From Triparma columacea (Eukaryota > Sar > Bolidophyceae > Parmales > Triparmaceae), in the NCBI GenBank assembly GCA_030267965.1, contig BRYA01000679.1, positions 1 to 64,000 of the forward strand: DNA of 64,000 nt, given 5' to 3'. A program made the position numbers and the translations under genes. A model generated the notes under the pieces. That model searched no databases. It was not told the DNA's origin and saw only the letters and a list, made by a program, of their open reading frames with translations. Shown here piece after piece: positions 41,953 through 53,651 of the stretch. Each line of letters opens with the position of its first letter. Position 1 is the first letter of the stretch.

Positions 41953-43897
41953 ATGGATTGGACTATGTATATGGAGGATGAATACACCGAGGGGGTGGAG
42001 TTTCCAATTGCGCAGTTTAATCCCTCAATAGCAATAACTAGGCTGGTCTCCTTCGCTGAACAGAGCCCTTCAGGGTATGACACAAAGGTGAGAATGGACG
42101 AGGAGTGTAGAGTGAAGTGAAGTGAACCGAGACGAGCGAAGGGGTTTCGTTTGTTGGTCGGACGTGGCGAGTGTACATACTTGACGAGTCATCTCGATAT
42201 GCGACGCCATTATTCTCAACCACTGGCCATCCTTCTCTGATTCCCAGGCGCTCTACATTTTCACAATAAATTACGTGCTAGGGGTGGGGTGCCTCGGGGT
42301 GCCATACGGATTCGCTCGGACGGGAGTGGCGTTTGGAAGTTTTTTGGTGGTAGCTGTGACGGTGTTGGCATACGCGACGGTTTCATGGGTGGCGGAGACA
42401 GTGGGGAGGGCAGAGAGGCTCGCTGCGATGCCCTGTGAACAGGGTTCTAAGTGCTGGATCTGCCTCAAGGAACACAAAGAGAATGAAGTAAACACTCCGC
42501 TGTGCGTTCCGATCAGCGGGGGAGAGGGGGTGGAGGTGAAAGTCGATGTGGATGTGGGGCATAAGGTTTTAGGGCAGCAGGTTGGAAGGGGGTATGGGTC
42601 GTCAGGGAGGACGACGAAGGCCTCGAAGGCTAAGACGGAGTCCACTGACAGTAGCAACATGAACTGGGCCTCGGAGAAGAGCTACGAGGTGACGGAGCTC
42701 TGCACAAAGTTCCTCGGTTGGAGGCACAAGGTGCTTTACCAGGTTTCGCTCCTGGCTCTGATGTACGTGGGGCTCCTCGCGTATAGCCAGGTCTTTGCCA
42801 ACAGCATAAGCGCCGCAGTTGAGTGCGACTCGTGCTCAAGGGGTCTTTTGAGCGTGGTCTTTGCGGTTATCGTGGTACCCTTGAGCTGCTCGGACCTCGA
42901 GGAACAGGTTACCGTGCAGGCCATGATGGCCGTTGCGAGATTTCTGGCGATCTTCGTCATGGTTGGGGGAAGCCTGTACGCCTTAATGTTCGACAGGATT
43001 GACTCCCAGACATCGCGAGGGAGAGCGCCCTTCCTTGCGCCTGTCGTCACGGACGAGGAGGGCGAGTCGCTGATGAGCTACTCGTTTGCGTTCTCTGGAT
43101 TTGGGGTGATGTTCAGCACAGCACTTTTCTCGCAGCTCTTCCAGCACTCGGTCCCCGGGCTAATCCGACCCCTCCCCGAGTACCAGAAGAGGAAGGTACC
43201 GCAGGTTTTTATGAAAGCCCTTGCCACAACAATGACGCTCTACTTGGTCTTGGGGATAAGCGCCGCGTGCTACTTTGGATCAAGCACACGCAGCAGTGTG
43301 AACCTAAACTTCACGAACTTCAGCTATGGGATCGACCTTCAGGAGGCCCCCGAGTGGCAGGTGTGGCTAGTGAAGGTGCTGTCCAACGTCGTGGTACTCT
43401 TCCCGGCGGCAGATACCCTGAGCGTCTTCCCGCTTATAGCAAACACGCTGGGCAACAACCTTTCCACATCCTCCCCGGGAATGACCAAGAGGATCAGGAC
43501 GCTCCTGAAGGGCAGGGGGTGGGCGGGAGAGGAGCTCAAGACGCACACGGCAAAGGTTAACATGATCATTTGGAGGCTAATTGCTTCCGTACCGCCCATC
43601 CTTGCGTCAGTGTACGCCAAGGACCTAGCCTTCTCACTCCAGCTCGCCGGGCTTGCGGGGTTGTACGTCGCCTTCATCTGCCCGGCCCTTTTGCAGCGGG
43701 CCAGCTCCAACGCCATCAAGCGAAACTTCGGGGAGACAGAGGTTTGGACAATATACAGCGGATGGCAGAGCAAGAGGGAAGTCGAAATCGTGGTCCTAGT
43801 CTTTTCCCTGTTTGCCTTCGTTGTTGTCATGTCTCAGATACGGACACAATTCCTCGAAATGGTAGGGAGGGGGGGGGAGAGAGAGACGGAGAGTTAG
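41953..43897 (+). CDS. Amino acid/auxin permease (AAAP) family transporter
   Basis: Multi-pass membrane carrier for amino acids. Two exons, 41953-42087 and 42248-43897, give 594 residues. The first membrane helix has the AAAP pattern NYVLGVGCLGVPYGFARTG. About ten further hydrophobic segments can be seen, e.g. GSFLVVAVTVLAYATVSWVA, LLSVVFAVIVVPLSC, FLAIFVMVGGSLYALMF, YLVLGISAACYFGSS and the last VEIVVLVFSLFAFVVVMS. A hydrophilic loop (about residues 92-170, with C..C and K/T/S-rich parts) follows the second helix. Vacuolar versus plasma-membrane location cannot be told. The intron 42088-42247 starts GTGAGAATGGAC and contains GACGAGCGAAGGGGTT, the reverse complement of the intron 3' motif seen elsewhere. 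Confidence 0.85.
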
Positions 43898-43959
43898 ATA
43901 TATAAAGTTTTGTAGATCCAACGGGGATATTTAAATTGTGTCGATGTCGTCATGACAGA

Positions 43960-44350
43960 TTTTATGTGTCATTATGTTTTTTTTCCATTTGTGAGATGTA
44001 TTATCAATCCAAATTATTAAAAAAAGACCATAATTAGTTCTAGATCATCAAATTCTCATTTTTTGATATTAGGATCACAATCTGCAAAATTCAAAAATCC
44101 CAAATTTTTATTCAAAGCCACAATATTTACGTTATTAAAAAGCACTAACTTAACAAAATTTGATTAAATGATCAAAAATAAAATAATTGAATTAGGAAAA
44201 ACTTATATTGGACTAAAGAGAATAAAATATTAATGAAATTTTATTTTGCGATTCAATGAAAATAATGTTTTTAAAATGATACTTATTTATTTAGTCTGTG
44301 AATGTGATAAAGTGAAAATCATCAGTCTTGATATTGAAAAAAATTATAAA
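43960..44350. other. AT-rich island, about 22% G+C
   Basis: By direct count, the 60-base lines from 43981 to 44340 hold 13-27% G+C, against roughly half in flanking genes. No gene, RNA or clear repeat is seen; poly-A/T runs are common. It sits in the 680-bp gap (43898-44577) between two plus-strand genes, the one place where strand alternation fails before 61 kb. It could be a decayed insertion, a matrix or origin-like region, or simply a spacer. Confidence 0.7.
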
Positions 44351-44577
44351 AATTCTGTAACGAGGTGTTGCTGCGTGTAACCAAGAGGTTCGAAGAATCG
44401 GCGGGCATAGTGCACATTTTCGGGCGCAAAAGCGGCAAAACCTATCAGCAAAGAAGTGTTCACTTTTATAACAACTGCTGGACTGACACAATGATCCTTT
44501 TTACTAATACACACGCGCATCGTTTCTTCTTAACACTCGTACCGGCCTGAGTAGACCTTGATTTCAGCGCTTCCTAG

Positions 44578-45403
44578 ATGCCCTCAAGTCCTCCATCATC
44601 CCTTCTTTCTCTCCTCCCTCCCTCTGCAACTTATCTAGCAATGGATGACTTCAACTTGCCGGAGCCCATTTCCGCACCATTCACTCCGTGTTGGAAGGAT
44701 GGTCCCGGCCCTACAGCCACGTCCCATTACATAACCCCGACACTTGTCGGCGGTGGAATGGCGAACCTTGAGGATATCCCATCTCTGGAGAGTCACCTCG
44801 ACATAGTGGTTTGCCTTCGAAGCGAGTACACTTCTTCGCAGTACTTCACAAGCCCCGACATATACCCCAGATCCCTCGTTTGCCGAGGAATAAGGGCCGA
44901 CATGCTGTTCATCCACTTCCCAGCTCATGATTTCGAAGCATTTCCTGATGACGATGACCTCGTGAGAGTACGTGATGTAGTTGTGCGATATGCGTATGAT
45001 GTGCGTGTGAAGCTCATTCCCTTACCCCTTCCCCTCCCCCCTCCCCCTTCCTCCCCCACCCCCCCACTAAGGTTGTTGAGTTCGTCGCCCTTTCCTCTCT
45101 TCTTTATGGCAAGCGGTGCATGGTTCATTGTCGTGGAGGGCACGGTCGACAACTATTGTAGTGGCTCTTGTCATGGTTTTCCTACTCGAAGCTGCTAGTC
45201 ACTTCTCAAGTAAACCCGCTCCCACAAGTCATGATCAGGCAAGTCTCCTTCCTGTAGTGATGGCGAAGCTCTACGAGCTGCACGGAAGCAGGGAGTTTTG
45301 CAGATACCGATGCGATCTCCCTGAAAACGAGGCGCAGTTGGAACAGATGCGACGGTGCGAGAAGGATGTCCGAGCTGCTGCAAGAAAGGCACGTTCTATA
45401 TGA
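44578..45403 (+). pseudogene. Dual-specificity/tyrosine phosphatase-like gene with apparent frameshift just after the active site
   Basis: Exon 1 (44578-45000) reads MDDFNLPEPISAPFTPCWKD, then LDIVVCLRSEYTS and RADMLFIHFPAHD. The intron 45001-45071 starts GTGCGTG and ends CTAAG in phase 0. Exon 2 continues VVEFVALSSLLYGKRC, MVHCRGGHGR, which is the CX5R loop of cysteine-based phosphatases. One or two codons later that frame meets TAG. The adjacent frame carries the expected continuation TTIVVALVMVFLLEAAS and runs to 45403, so one base appears to be missing near 45147. Either an assembly error or a genuine inactivating indel. I give no corrected sequence. If intact it would be a ~250-residue small phosphatase; substrate unknown. 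Confidence 0.65.
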
Positions 45404-45437
45404 AAAACCACTTTTAATTTTTCACAATTAAACCAAC

Positions 45438-48400
45438 CTAGAAAAAATTATCGTCCTCTTCCTCCTCCATGGAATTAGAGAGGTACTGGTTAAGGTTCTT
45501 GCTGATTCCCTGACTTCCCTTGGCCTGTCCGAAGAGGTTGTCTAGTCGTTGCTTTTGGCTGAAGTTGCCCATGCTGACGCTCCTGGTCATACCCGCACTA
45601 ATGGTTTCGGCGTTTGCGCTCTTAGGGAGCGCATCGAGTAGGGTGTGTAGGTTTGAGTGCTTCAACCCAGCCCCGCCTTCACCTCCCACCCCTCCCCTGC
45701 CTCCCACACCCCCACCTAACGAGTGAAGGTCAACCGAGGAGAAGTATTTTCTCTCTCGCGCTGATACCTTTGTTAGCGCGTTAAGGAGCTCCGTTACTTC
45801 GTCGACGTCGTTGATGAAGGATGATGCCGCCGAGGGCTTCTTTCCGACAGTTGCCGTGAAGGACTTCATGTGCGCCGCGACGAGGCTGCGATGAGCAAAG
45901 CGAATCGCCAATAGGGTAGGGTGAGAAGGAATATAATTAGATGGGGAATTGTGTGTCGCAACCGCAACCGCAACCGCAACCGCAACCAATTCCGCAGCTC
46001 GCCACTTTCACCGTCCTCACCTCAAGGATGGCCTACTCATACTCCTCGCCTTCTTTCCTTGGACCTTCTGGAGCTCATTGTTGACAGCCTCCATCTCCTC
46101 GAACATGGGCTCATCGCAATTGTCGTCTCCAATGATGAGAGCGAAGTCGACTCGCTGGTTGCCAATACCCCCCCCCCCCGCCGCCTCTCCAGACCCTCCC
46201 CCTCCCTCCCCTCCCTCGTTTGCCAGCCCCTCCAGCACCCTTCTCAAAAGTACCCCCTTGGAGACTCCGACCGGCCTGACTTCAATGTAGCCTCCCCCCT
46301 CCCCCCCCCCCCCCCCTCTCAACACTTCGACATTGAAACTCTTCAGTACGCTTGTCAAGTGATCCTCGAGCTCTTTGCTCTGCAAGGCCCCGAACTCGGG
46401 GTCCGCGTCCTTGTACTGCCACAATACCTTGCTCTCGGTCTGCTCTATGTAACTCCCGTGGGTCCTGCTAGTGTAAACCTCCATGATTGTCAGAGCCGTG
46501 GGCCTCCAGCTCCTATCCTGTCCCTCAGAGTTCATTATCTCCCACTTCCTCTCGCCATCCGCCGCCGAACGGGTCGCCTGGTGAGGCCAGGAGTAGAACA
46601 TCCCGTGCTCGGCAGCGAGACCAAGGTTTGGCACAGCCCCGAGGGTCTCGGTGATGGCGGAGCGCTCCTTCCCAGAGACGACGAAGACGTTGTTGCGAGG
46701 ATCCGAGCACAGGGCAGTGAGGGTGCTAATGAGCTCCTCCTGTGACGATCGAAGCGAGTCGCGAAAGGGTTAGAATTAGAAACGAAAAAGACCAGAGAGA
46801 GGGACCGACTTGAGCATCATGTCGGTAACGTTACTGCTGCCATTGTTGACAGTGTCAACACTGAGAGCTCGTCGCCTCCCTCCTCGCTCCTTACTCCGGA
46901 CTTCACTCCTCACTCTGCCCCTCACTGACCTGAATCGTGGAGACCCTCTTCGTTTCTTTGTTGGTGGAAAGGATGAACTTCATCAGGCCCTCCTTGTCCT
47001 CGCTGTCGTTGATTATAGTCCCCCCGTAATCGAGCATAATGAGCCTCTTGTGGGAATTCCTGTAGCTCTTGGAAACTTGCGTGGTGTCTAGGGACTTGAA
47101 ACCCGTTTCCATGCCGAGAAGGCGGAACCCGAGCCCGAGCCCGGCCCCGGAGTACTGCTGCCCCCCAGTGTTCTTCTTGACCCCCTTGAGATCCAAGAGC
47201 ACCGCCAGGGCCCACCTCTGAGTGGTGACCCTCTTGACGAACTCCATGTCGTACTTCAGCCTCCTCCTGTGCTCCTCGACGTCCATGGAGAGGCTGCACT
47301 CGATGGCGTGAGCGATCTCGGCAACCTTCCAGGGGTTGATGTGGATACTCCCCCGCATGACCCTCGCAGAGGAAGCAAACTCCGAGAGAATGCAGACCCC
47401 CGGTCGGACCCCTACCGCAGTTTGGTCTCCGGCCTCAGCCCTGGCGTAGTTGTCGATCCCGACCTGGACAGCGTCCTGGTGGGCTACGCAGAACTCGAGG
47501 GGGAGCCTGTTGAAGCCGTCGCGAAGCGAAGAGATCATTACGATGTCGACGGCCCTCAGGAGGGCCATGCGCTGGTTAAGTCTGCAAGGAGTAATGGGTT
47601 AGAAATTGTCGTACCGATGTGGCGTCGGGATGACGTTTAGGAACAAGGTATCTCCATTGCAATGCTGCGGAGTCGATTTTGGCTCCTCCTTACCTCATCT
47701 CGGACTCGGAGCACTCCTGGAACTGAATAGTGTTGGGGAACTTGGCGTTGACCCTTTCCACGAGGGCCACGACCTCGGCCTTCGTGGCCTTATAGTCGTC
47801 CCCTCTCTCAAATGCAGAAATTCCGACCTGCACGAGGACGATCTTGTCGCGGTACTCGGGCCTCTTGTCGAGGAAGCGCTCCAAGCCAAGAATCTTCAAA
47901 GGCGTACCCTTGAGGCTCTCGAGCCTATCGATGGCGCCCATGATGATCTGTGATTGTTAATGGTCGAAGGAGGAGGAAAGGGGTTAGAATTTTGCTCCCA
48001 CGTGAAAAACAGAGGAGGTACTATTATCTCACCTTGCCCTTGAACTGCTCTCGGATGGCCCTGACCTTATCGGCCGTGGAGCTGTGGTCAAGGCATTTCT
48101 TGAGAAGAGGAGTTTCGACACCAGCATGGATGGACGTGATGGTGACCTGCCTGCCGTTGGTATCTATGGCGAGGTTGTGGCCGCCGTGGGTGTCCGGGAT
48201 CATACCATACGTGAGGCCGAGGAGACGGCGGCAGCACGTGAGGAAGTGGCGAGCGTACTCGTAGAGGTGGAACCCTACCTGGTCGGCGTTGAGCATGCCC
48301 CTGAGGATGTCCTCGCGGCACCAAAGTGTCCGGAAGATTTCTGAGGAGGGGAAGGGTGTGTGGAGGAAGAGCCCGATTTTCGCGAGCCATCCCACCTTGC

Positions 48401-50139
48401 GAGAGAGCATCGAGGGGAGGACCAGGAGCTGGAAGCCGTGGATCCAGATGAGGTCCCCCTCGTTAAAGTGCTGGACGATGGTATCGGAGAATTGCTTATT
48501 GATCTGGGTGTAGGCGCTCCAAAGGTGAGCCTGCCTTCCACCGTCTCCATGGATGGGCCCCGCGGCGTGGTCGCTGTCGTAATTGTTGGAGAACTCGGAA
48601 GAGTTCGACATAGATGTCGACATGGTCTCCGAAATTTCACTCTCAGGGGCGGCACCGGAGGTCGGTCCGTGCATGCTGTCGTCCATGACCCCCCCGTCAG
48701 CGTCAACCCCGCCGTAGTTGTAGACACTGGAAACATTATGGAAGACAGGCCAAAGGATACCCTTGCAGAAGCCGTTGTAGGCCTCCCCGAAGACCTTGAC
48801 GTCGCACCAAACCGGTACACAGTTGAATGGGGCGAGGCAACGTTCCACCAGGTGCCTCTCCTCGACCGGGACGCCCGACTCTGGGGAGTTATTATTACTC
48901 TGCTGCCCAAAGTTCCCGTGCCAGCCCCTCCACTTGACCGTGCCAACCCTGGTTACCCTCATGTGGGTCGACATGGAAAGGAGGTTCTCGTAGTCCCAGT
49001 CGGCCGTCCAGACTGGACCCCCCGTCTGCGACTCTGTGCGCTGCAGGATGATGGGAAGGAAGATACTCACGACTATGACGCCGTCCGACGAGAGCAGGTC
49101 AAGGTTCGCGGAGGGGGAAGGGGGCGGCGTGGAGCCATGGTCAGGAACGAAGGCCTTGGGCTCAGAGGGGGGGGTGGCGGTTCCGTCAAGTCCAAACTGA
49201 GGGGGAGGAGTGCGAATGAGATTAATAGTTTTTAAGTGACCGATTCGCCCCTCATCCGTTCTCACCTTGACCGTCTTAGTGTTTGGGGATCCATACGGCG
49301 AAGAGCTAGGCGAACCATCGGAGGATGCGAAGGAGAGCGAGCGCTGGCGATCGATATGCTTGGTAAAGGTACCTCTGTATGAGTTCGCAAGGCGCTTCGA
49401 GTTTTTCGAAGAGTCCAGGTCAGCACCACCGATGCACATGAATTCTACGCCGTGCTTAAGACTGCGAGGTGAAGCAGGACTCTCGTTCGAGGGCGAAGAA
49501 GGGGGGATGGTGATACCAGTTGGGATGGGGGCGCTAGGAGAGAGCCCTGAGTGCCGCAGGCTGTCCGAGACAAGCATGACAAGCTGCGGGGTTCGGGCGA
49601 GTGGGAGAGACATTAGTAACACTCACCATAACTCTCCCCACTCCCCTCCTTCACCTCTCCTCACCTCCTCTTCAGAATCACCACCATCAACGCAAAATAT
49701 CTTATCATCAAGGGGAGGCAGCGCCACCTTAAGAGTGCGAGGTGCTGAGGAATCCTCCCAGCGCGCAAAGCTCCCTCCCGAGAAGATGGCGTATTGGTAA
49801 GATAAGGTCAACGTTGGGGCCCCTGCATTGTTCACAGAGGTGGCCGGGATCTTTATGGGATTCACAGTCTCGTAATAGGGGTACGTATCGGGAGTAGTGT
49901 GCAAGGTTATCGCCTGTGTATACGGGGCACGAGGGGAGAGAGGGTGAGCGGCAGGGAGGGAAGTAAAGATGGGAGCTCAGGGAAGCTTTTAGGGGGGGTG
50001 GTGAATGTTTGGGCTATCTCAACCTCCTCACCTGATTCAGATCAGTCAGCCCAAGGGCGGATACTGAACCAACAACACGGAGGGAGTCTCCGTGCGATAA
50101 GGTCTCCGCCTTACAGGAAAAAACCACATTAAAAGTCAT
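45438..50139 (-). CDS. Trehalose-6-phosphate synthase/phosphatase with N-terminal starch-binding domain
   Basis: Makes trehalose-6-phosphate from UDP-glucose and glucose-6-phosphate. Eight exons (50139-50032, 49913-49665, 49583-49266, 49196-48033, 47947-47694, 47581-46930, 46739-46021, 45885-45438) give 1303 residues. Residues 1-119 form a CBM20: MTFNVVFSCKAETLSHGDSL, RVVGSVSALG, then YQYAIFSGGSFARWED. GT20 motifs include FNEGDLIWIHGFQLLVLPSM, IGLFLHTPFPSSEIFRTL and GVETPLLKK. The C-terminal phosphatase-like domain has MLDYGGTIIND (about residue 882) where DxDxT is expected: the second Asp is Gly. The later IIGDDNCDEPMFEEM motif is kept. The phosphatase part is therefore probably inactive and regulatory. 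A Ser-rich 150-residue tail follows. Confidence 0.93.
45957..45987. repeat. (CGCAAC)n microsatellite in an intron
   Basis: Five units of CGCAAC inside the last intron (45886-46020) of the trehalose-phosphate gene. The minus-strand acceptor side is CTTTGCTCATCGCAG. Confidence 0.85.
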
Positions 50140-50325
50140 TTCGTCACTATCCGGAGTGTGAGGATTATTTCCCTTCCTGGGGCACTACTATTACTACGAA
50201 GTGGAAATCTGCCCCACAAATTGGTGCTGAAAGAATTTAGGGGTCCTAGGAAGAACGAGGTCAATGGAGAGGTGAGCAAGGTAAAGGAAAAGTGAGACAC
50301 CTGAGACACCCCCTCAATTTTGGAA

Positions 50326-51406
50326 ATGGAAGATTCTATATCCAACGAGAATATTGCGCCCAAAAGAAAGGCGGCTAGCGAATTATGTGCTGATGAAGAG
50401 CAGGAGGTGAAGAAAATTTGCGCTATTTCTCGCGTCGTGACAGATCACACCCAAAGCAGTGGAGGGAAAGAAACGGAGGTAGGCCAAGAAAAGTCGGAAG
50501 AAACGGCGAAAGCGTCGGAAGACACGGCGAAAGGCAGGCCTAGCACCCCAAAAACGCCAGAGGGGGTTCTTGATGTGCCAATGTTCCTGGGTCTTGAGGA
50601 TGGGGCGAGGTTGGCGATCCTGTGGGACTTGGATGGGGAAGGGGAGGGGGAGAAGATTAGGAAGTGGTGGGGAGGGACGCTACTACCGTACGACGGAAGG
50701 ACGCACGCGATGACTGACGACGAGACAGGGGACAACGCGACTTGTGCCTTGAGGGTTATCGACTATGATGAGGCCCCAGAGTTGGGTTACGCAGAGAGGA
50801 CCCTTAGTGAGGTGGCTTTCCTGGGGGACCACCTCGTCTACGATCTGTCGGAGGACAACACGACCTGCTACAAGAGGGAGGGAGAGTCCTGGGAGCCTAG
50901 TGACGTTGACCTTGAGGAGGAGCCCGCCGAGGTGCTGGGGGCTGTAGGTGAGATAACCAAAGTCAGTAACCTTCTTGTAATTCGTCTCATAATGCTCACT
51001 ACCCCCCCACCCCCACAGTCTGCGACGGCGACGTCTACTCTGGTGACATGGAAAAGCTTGTCGACGGCATCTTCCTGTCCGTCCTCAAGAAGGTGTTCCC
51101 TATGTACTCAAGCAGCACCGCCTACCAACAGAGGCTCGTCGCGGAAACTTACGTCAAGAGCAAGGAGAAGGTCCTCGAAGTCATGAAGGTCAAGGTGAGA
51201 ATGGGCAGATACCTCCTTTCTTAAAATTCCACGCTGACTCTCCGAATGCGCAGCTAAGTGGGGTTACCAACATCACGAGGGAGCACATTCAAGAGATTAT
51301 GGAGGAGGTGGGGGCCGCAATCCAGGCCACAAAGGCTGGATCGGGGGAGGGGGTCGGGGGAGGGGGAGTCGCAGGGGCCGGTGGGGGCGGAGGGTCCGGC
51401 TTCTAG
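50326..51406 (+). CDS. Uncharacterised acidic protein with Gly-rich tail
   Basis: Three exons, 50326-50947, 51019-51194 and 51254-51406, joined in phases 1 and 0, give 316 residues. I do not recognise a family. Residues 1-80 are charged and Thr/Lys-rich with AETAK.SED repeats and could be nuclear. Residues ~85-205 look folded (DVPMFLGLEDGARLAILWDL, WWGGTLLPYDGRTHAMTDDE, LGDHLVYDLSEDNTTCYKRE) and could be a Tudor- or chromo-like beta barrel, but this is a guess. A helical region follows (VYSGDMEKLVDGIFLSVLKK, YQQRLVAETYVKSKEKVLEV), then a Gly-rich end. The second intron begins GTGAGAATGGGC, the recurrent start. Divergent from the trehalose gene, 186 bp apart. Confidence 0.75.
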
Positions 51407-51475
51407 TTTACGGGGGTCTTGAAATGACTTTCTTTGTATGGAACATATTTGCTATATCAACCCTCAAACCCCCCT

Positions 51476-53497
51476 TTAGTTGCCCATTTTCTTCAGCTCA
51501 TCGACGAACGCTGGGAAAGGGCCATACATCTCGCTCATTTCCCTAGGTTTGATCTTAAGGTGATTCCCGATACCGGCATCCGCACCAGCCTTCAGGAGGA
51601 CCGCGGCAGCGGCAGCGTTGCCTTCACGAGCAGCTATATTCAGTGGTGTCATTTGGGGGTTTTGACTGACGTGCTGTACTATTCGACTTTGAGATCCGCA
51701 CCTCCTTGCAAAGTTCATGGTGCCGTAGATTGTCTTCCAGTACCTTGTTGTCGGGTTTAGGCGGTAGTTCAGGTCTGCGCCATTATCGATAAGAAGCTGT
51801 ATCATCTCAGGGTTGCTGTCGTCCCCGAAGGTTGCGCAGCCAAGGGTGCTCATCCCGTTGCTGTTGACGTGGTTGACGTCTGACCCCTTCTCAATGAGAA
51901 GTTTGGCAATCTCCAAGCCTGCTTTTCCCCGCCCGAATAACACGCACCAATTTAGGCAAGTGGAACCGTTGAGCTTCTCAACCTCATTCAAGTCGGTTTC
52001 GGGGAAGCGTTCCAGCCAGTATTTGACGTTATCGACCTTGCTCCTCTGGCACGCATAGTGCAGGGCGTAAGCGCCATTAGTCTTGCATTTCGCTCTAGGG
52101 TCCGCACCTGCGTCGAGAAGCCTCTTAATAATGCTTGGAGAAGAATACATCATTGCAGAATGCAAGATTGTCTGACCTCTGACGCCGTAGCAAAAGGGAA
52201 AATCCTTCGTGAAGGGGGACTCAAGCTCTTCTTGGGTTAGATCTTTCGCTTTCAAATATTCAATCACACACTCTTCCTCCCTCCCAATAACCGCGAACCT
52301 GCAATGAGAGAAGCGAATCACAAAAAAGGTTAGGACCAAAGGTGAACATTTGTTGACAAGATCTCCAAGCCCCCTCCACGCTCGAACCTTGCAACTACTT
52401 GCCGAAAACTTACCTAAGCCTTGTCCAGCCAGACTCCGCAATCTTTCTCTCCTTTATTTTGCACATGTTTATGTAGCACATTTTATCACTGATATCGTAC
52501 GGTTCCATGGCATCCTTGTCACCGAAGACGCTCTTGCCTCCTGTCATCTCTTTCCTCATGACAAATAGGTAGCGGTAGACAATCTTATCTTCCCCCGTGA
52601 CCCTCATTTGGGAGAGCTTCTTGTCAATAATAGTTTTCACCACATCATTAACAACGTCACGGTTCTCTTCCACCGAATATTCTGCATCACAACAAACCAT
52701 CTTGTAGGAGTCGTAAGCGTACGTCAGATAGGGGGTAGCGACACCGGCCTGGACGACCATCACCGGGCAGCCTTCATGCCGTGACAACATTCGGGCCTGG
52801 AACTCGAGGTTGCACCACCCCCTGTTACGCCACGTTCGAAGATCTTTAGTCCCCGTCGTGGAGTGCGAGCACGAAGGAGTCAAGGCGATCATCATATCGG
52901 AATAGCTTATGTAGGCAGGGATGCTGCGGATCGCCTTGATCTGGTCCTCTCTTGCCGAAGGATCGTAGTGAGTTTGCGGCATGGAAATGTAATCGAACCA
53001 GATATAGCCCCTATATAAGGACCTCATCTCATCCTTCCCTGCGACGGGCAAAGCGTTGGGTAGTGTTAGAGATGAATTTTCAGAGAGAATGCCTGCCAGC
53101 GGTTGCTGATTCAATTTTTCCCGCTCTCACCAACTTCGTTGGTTATACCCGGCGACCCGGGATATGCTGCTTGTTGCGCGTAGTGCATCTGCACCGTTGC
53201 CACTTTTCCATCTCGCATCCTCAACATTAGCTCCTTCAATTCTGCGATGTGCTTGTTCTCAGGATCAGGGTGATTGTTGTCTAGCCACTCATGGGATACA
53301 TACGTCGTCAGCTGCTCAAACTCATACTTCCACTCTACTAGCATTCCCTGCTCGAGAAGCTCCTGGTGGCAGGGTATTGGACATGGGAGGTTGATGAAAT
53401 CCTGAGCATTTATGACATACATCGGATAAAGCAGGTCTACATTGGAACTGTACTTCCTCCGATGGGCAACACCTCCTGTGCCCCCGATCTTTACCAT
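51476..53497 (-). CDS. Ankyrin-repeat protein with N-terminal SHEWL/RGWC domain
   Basis: Three exons (53497-53131, 53038-52414, 52298-51476) give 604 residues. The N-terminal half contains TTYVSHEWLDNNHPDPENKH, then YIWFDYISMPQT, AIRSIPAYISYSDMMIALTP and WRNRGWCNLEFQARMLS. This pattern (SH.W....HPDP, W.DY.S.PQ, R.WC..E) is one I know from large protein families of dinoflagellates, haptophytes and stramenopiles; its layout recalls TIR/HET-type signalling domains, but function is not established. The C-terminal half has four or five ankyrin repeats: GQTILHSAMMYSSPSIIKRL, GAYALHYACQRSKVDNVKYW, then STLGCATFGDDSNPEMIQLL and TPLNIAAREGNAAAAAVLLK. No membrane segment. ATG 53497 is the first in frame; codons upstream to about 53518 are open but have no ATG. 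Confidence 0.82.
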
Positions 53498-53651
53498 TTG
53501 AAGGGCTCCTTCAGCCAATGGTGACCCTGAATGATGAATTTAGTCCAAGAAGAACTTAAATTTTGTTTCGGTTCCTCCGGCTAGGGAACCCGGTTTTTGA
53601 CAATTTGGTTGTAAAATCTGAAAACTGGTTTTAGCGATTTAAGCGATAACT

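Noticed and set aside
43960..44350. Transposon or retroelement in the AT-rich island
   Set aside because: No terminal repeats, target duplication or transposase/reverse transcriptase motif could be seen.
44365..44550. Short plus-strand frame beside the AT-rich island and a GGTTCGA-like string resembling a tRNA T-loop
   Set aside because: No cloverleaf can be folded around it and the frame has no family signature or ATG start.
45147..45190. Very short (about 18-nt) intron restoring the phosphatase frame
   Set aside because: Far below the size of other introns here (about 55 nt and up); a one-base indel is the simpler reading.
48360..49235. Plus-strand ~290-codon frame inside the trehalose-phosphate gene
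   Set aside because: Shadow of the GT20 exon, whose frame carries the conserved motifs.
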